From IMG/VR virus record IMGVR_UViG_3300015242_000020, positions 1 to 64,000 of that record: a DNA stretch of 64,000 bases; one strand, given 5' to 3'. This DNA is from a virus. A program made the translations under genes and the position numbers. Below are positions 61,180-64,000 of this stretch, piece by piece. The first letter of the stretch is position 1. Each line of letters starts with the position of its first letter. The notes under the pieces were generated by a model that saw only the letters and a program-made list of their open reading frames with translations, searched no databases and was not told the origin of the DNA.

Positions 61180-63996
61180 CTAGATCAGGTCACCGAACTC
61201 TTCGGAGCTGACCGCACCGGTGGATGCCTGGGTGCGGATCCCACCGGCCAAGCTCGGCCGGGAGCGCTGACCCTCTGGCCGGTTCTGGGCCTGGGGAACC
61301 AAGTTGGTCGAGGCTGTGCGCTGAGTCTGGCGGGCCTGCGCCGCCGCGATCACCGTCTGCAGCTCCTGGCTGATCGCCTGGATAACCGGCAGCGGAGAGT
61401 CAGAGTCGGCGATCTTCTGGGCCGCCACCAGCTCATCCTCGGCCGAGATGCCGGCGGTGTTGCGGAGCTTGGCCAGATGCATCGCCGCGAACAGCCGGGT
61501 CTGCGGCTCCCCCTTAGAGGCCCAGGAGATGTTATCCGGGCCGCCAGTGTTGAAGCTGGAGGAGTTGTCCGCCGGCACCCCGACCACCACGTCGATGGGA
61601 GCCTTGGCGCCGTCTGGGCTGGGCACGTCATCCACACCCGGCTCGGCGGCCTGCACGTTCTCCTTCTCCGCGTTGTCCTCGGTCAGGTTGGTCGAGGTGG
61701 GCGCGGAGTCCACCGAGGTGGTCGCATCCGGCGTCACGTTGGTGTTGGCGCTGGAGGGGACCGAGCCGATGTTGGACGGATCATCCTTGGCGGCCGGCGC
61801 GCGCTCGGAGGCGTTGTCCTCAGAGGTCTTCTTCAGCGCCAGGTAGGCCTGCCGGCGGCGATCCCGCAGCGAGGAGGACTTGGAGGAGTCCGAGTCGCTG
61901 CCGCTGTCGGAGTCATCGTCGGAATCGTCATCGTCATGTTCGTCGCTGTCGGAGGAGTCCGAGTCGTCGTCGCTGTCGTCGTCAGAGTCGTCGTCCTTCT
62001 TGCCCGACTCATCGGACTTGGCGTCGGAACTGTCGTCGTCCTTCTTCTTGAACTGCGGCGGCATCTCCCCGGCGCTCTTCAGATAGGCCAGCAGCTGGTT
62101 CTGGCCGGCGACGATCTCTTCGATCTTCTCCCCCAGCGCGTCGATCCTCTTGTGGGCGTTCTGGGCTCGGGCAGCCGTGTTGTTGGTCATCCCAACTTCC
62201 TCTCGTGAAACCGTGGTACGGGGGTGACCGCTGCCCAGATAGAGCGGCGGTTGGGGACTTTCGTCATCCATCGGCTCGCCATCGTTGCGGTCCGCCTCTT
62301 GGGCCTTGCTGGTATCGGGGGTACCGAATGGCTCCGGCGGACCCTCCCAGCCACAGTTGGTGCACTGGTTGTTATTCCAGGAGTCCACATCGCCACAGAT
62401 GGGGCAGGCTTCCGGCAGCAGGGTGTTGACACTGGGCGGGGCGGTCTGGGCCGCCAGCGTGACGCTGAGGGCCGGGAGAACCCCCTGCTGTACGGCGATC
62501 CGGTTCTCCGGGGCATCTTCGCCGCGACCGAACTGCCGGTAATGCTGATTCGCCGCCGCCAGGGCCGAGTTCAGGTCGGGGTGCATTTCCTCCGACGTGT
62601 AGCTTCCGGCGCTCTCGCCGGGCTCGTCGTTGTTGTAGATCTGGTAGCGGTAGCCGTTGCTGCGCTGACCGGCATCGTCCTTTGTGAAGTACTGATGGAC
62701 TCGGCCCACCGGCCTACCGATCTGTGGGTCGTGCAGGACCATCATGCTCGGCTCGAACATGGAGGGCTGAGCGACCAGGTCAGCGGTCTTCCTCATGGAG
62801 GCGACCTTTCTGGAGGCGGCGTGGTATCCGGGACCGACCAGGTCCGGGTAGTGCTCCCCGGCGTAGGAGTTCCAGTCCTCGCCGGCCCGCACCCGGCCCC
62901 GTTCCCGGCCCAGACCCAGCGGCTTACCGGCGGCATGATCGGCCTCGGCGTTCTCCCGCTGCCGGACCAGCCAGGTGGTGGCCTGCACCTGGTGGGGATA
63001 CACCGGATGTCCGAGCTTGGCGGTGAGCTGGTCGGCGGCGTCCTTGTACTGCCGGACGAAGTGCCCGTAGTAGTGCCGGTTGGAGACCGGGGCACCTTCC
63101 AGGTCGTCATCAGTGAGCCGGCGCCCGGCCGCGACCGACATGGCGTGTCGGTCGACCACCACGTGCGGCTGAGTGGGGTCGGCATCCCCACCGTGCTCGA
63201 TCAGGTGCGCGAAGTCGGAGATCTTCGGGCTCTTCAGTACGTTCTCGTGCCGCTCCCCGTTGATGATCCGCTGCGCCTGATTGGCCATGGAGGCGGTCGC
63301 GAACACGCCGGAGCCCTTGCCACCGATCGCCTTCCCGGAGGACAGCGCGTGCGCGGCGTTGAGCATGTTCACCGGCCACAGCGTCTGCGGGGAGTAGGCC
63401 GCGAGCACTCCGGCGCCCTTGTGGGTGTTTCCGTTGCCCAGCGCCTTGGCCACGATCTGGGCGTCGGGGTACCAGCGGGAGCCCTGCTCGATGTCCTCGG
63501 GGGTGGCCCGGTTCCAGTGGTCCATGATGTTCTGCGAGCTGACCGGGTGAGTCTGAAACCACGGGTGCTGATCCGGTGCCCACTTCGGCCCGGCCGCTGC
63601 CGTACGGAGATCCTCCACCACGTCGGGCTCGACGCACATCGGCCGAAAGACGAACGCTAGTCTCGCAGCCAATGCCGGACGCACCAGATCCGGAACACCA
63701 CGGGTGTCGATGTCGAACATGTGCGCCGTTGGGTCTGCGGGATCCTCGACCAGAACTGAGTTTTCGAAGAAGTGCAGCCCGTGGCAGTCCTCGTAGACCA
63801 GCACGGCCTGCTTCTTGCCGTTGACGGTCTTCAGGACGCGCTGGCCCTTCATCCGGGCGATGTGGTTGCAGTACTGGGCGGGGGTCTCAGCCTTGTTGCC
63901 GCAGACCGAGCACAGCGTGTATGCCACGGCGGTGCCCATCGAGGTGCGGTCGACTTCGCCGGTGACGATGGCTTCGGCCAGCTTGGGAAACTTCAC
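61180..63996 (-). CDS. Capsid-assembly fusion protein (protease-like, scaffold-like), partial
   Basis: At least 938 residues; the frame is open at the window edge, so the N terminus may be missing. Visible order: SMGTAVAYTLCSVCGNKAETPAQYCNHI near 19-46, a metal-binding prohead-core/protease-like start; a domain from about 150 to 365 with LAAYSPQTLWPVNM, VVVDRHAMSVAAGR and VQATTWLVRQRENAE, which resembles a conserved phage domain of unknown function; CPICGD...CTNCGW zinc ribbon near 529-548; coiled coil; a very acidic Asp/Ser run near 649-709 typical of scaffolds; and a helical C terminus. It precedes the major capsid gene. Probably cleaved during maturation. Confidence 0.65.
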   Translation of the reverse strand: MKFPKLAEAIVTGEVDRTSMGTAVAYTLCSVCGNKAETPAQYCNHIARMKGQRVLKTVNGKKQAVLVYEDCHGLHFFENSVLVEDPADPTAHMFDIDTRGVPDLVRPALAARLAFVFRPMCVEPDVVEDLRTAAAGPKWAPDQHPWFQTHPVSSQNIMDHWNRATPEDIEQGSRWYPDAQIVAKALGNGNTHKGAGVLAAYSPQTLWPVNMLNAAHALSSGKAIGGKGSGVFATASMANQAQRIINGERHENVLKSPKISDFAHLIEHGGDADPTQPHVVVDRHAMSVAAGRRLTDDDLEGAPVSNRHYYGHFVRQYKDAADQLTAKLGHPVYPHQVQATTWLVRQRENAEADHAAGKPLGLGRERGRVRAGEDWNSYAGEHYPDLVGPGYHAASRKVASMRKTADLVAQPSMFEPSMMVLHDPQIGRPVGRVHQYFTKDDAGQRSNGYRYQIYNNDEPGESAGSYTSEEMHPDLNSALAAANQHYRQFGRGEDAPENRIAVQQGVLPALSVTLAAQTAPPSVNTLLPEACPICGDVDSWNNNQCTNCGWEGPPEPFGTPDTSKAQEADRNDGEPMDDESPQPPLYLGSGHPRTTVSREEVGMTNNTAARAQNAHKRIDALGEKIEEIVAGQNQLLAYLKSAGEMPPQFKKKDDDSSDAKSDESGKKDDDSDDDSDDDSDSSDSDEHDDDDSDDDSDSGSDSDSSKSSSLRDRRRQAYLALKKTSEDNASERAPAAKDDPSNIGSVPSSANTNVTPDATTSVDSAPTSTNLTEDNAEKENVQAAEPGVDDVPSPDGAKAPIDVVVGVPADNSSSFNTGGPDNISWASKGEPQTRLFAAMHLAKLRNTAGISAEDELVAAQKIADSDSPLPVIQAISQELQTVIAAAQARQTQRTASTNLVPQAQNRPEGQRSRPSLAGGIRTQASTGAVSSEEFGDLI

Positions 63997-64000
63997 CGCG

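Noticed and set aside
1-64000. Integrase, attachment site or insertion sequence
   Set aside because: No recombinase motif, no transposase and no terminal inverted repeats were seen; the dyads are too short and dispersed to be attachment sites.

Overview
The window is part of the genome of a large tailed phage with a contractile tail (myovirus morphology), very probably infecting a high-GC actinobacterium. The evidence is a sheath, tube, GPW/gp25-like wedge and baseplate-J-like protein in one cluster, a GC-rich genome, an M15-type endolysin with peptidoglycan-binding repeats, and a large tRNA array with RtcB. The overall style resembles Bxz1-like (cluster C) mycobacteriophages and other large actinophages, but I cannot name the phage or host from sequence alone. 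I see no integrase or terminase here.

Layout, left to right. 41-4521: a leftward operon of small proteins (GNAT acetyltransferase, Cys-rich proteins, a possible papain-like peptidase, a winged-helix-like protein). 4522-5308: a structure-rich non-coding region with a 136-bp quasi-palindrome and an isolated tRNA-Cys on the + strand. 5309-6963: one small rightward gene, a hypothetical leftward gene, a candidate small RNA ending in a textbook terminator, and a GntR-like regulator. 7135-8234: acidic small protein plus endolysin (rightward). 8392-12055: a tightly overlapping rightward operon of small unknown proteins. 12033-14486: leftward genes including an SNF2-like helicase. 14602-50965: the leftward tail region: two beta-helix spikes, baseplate, hub with an inserted NlpC/P60 domain, SLT-bearing tail protein, tape measure, tail assembly chaperones with a -1 frameshift, tube, sheath, neck proteins, then a large set of fibre-like proteins including one with 23 copies of an 18-residue repeat and one with a glycerophosphodiester phosphodiesterase domain. 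51090-52889: small genes. 53192-58029: a leftward array of 27 tRNA genes interrupted by an HNH endonuclease and an RtcB RNA ligase. 58042-63996: small proteins, the major capsid protein, a second capsid-associated protein and a very large fused capsid-assembly protein that runs off the window edge.

The most unusual biology is in the tRNA array. With the separate tRNA-Cys it covers 19 of the 20 amino acids (no tRNA-Pro was found). Several tRNAs have deviant anticodon arms (C33 instead of U33 in two, mismatched 31-39 pairs in three, leucine anticodons on short-variable-loop bodies). The gaps between tRNAs hold stem-closed structured RNAs that nearly abut the flanking tRNAs, and the same transcript encodes RtcB, whose known role is RNA ligation and tRNA repair. 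I infer a self-contained tRNA replacement and repair island that may counter host tRNA-cleaving defences.

Two families of dispersed 12-bp palindromes punctuate the window: GATAGAAGTATC-type sites (14 listed as features, mostly just upstream of genes and three on or next to a start codon) and YAAGGATCCTTR-type sites (7 copies, all at gene boundaries). They look like operators or phage-specific control elements. Candidate binding proteins in the window are the GntR-like and winged-helix-like proteins.
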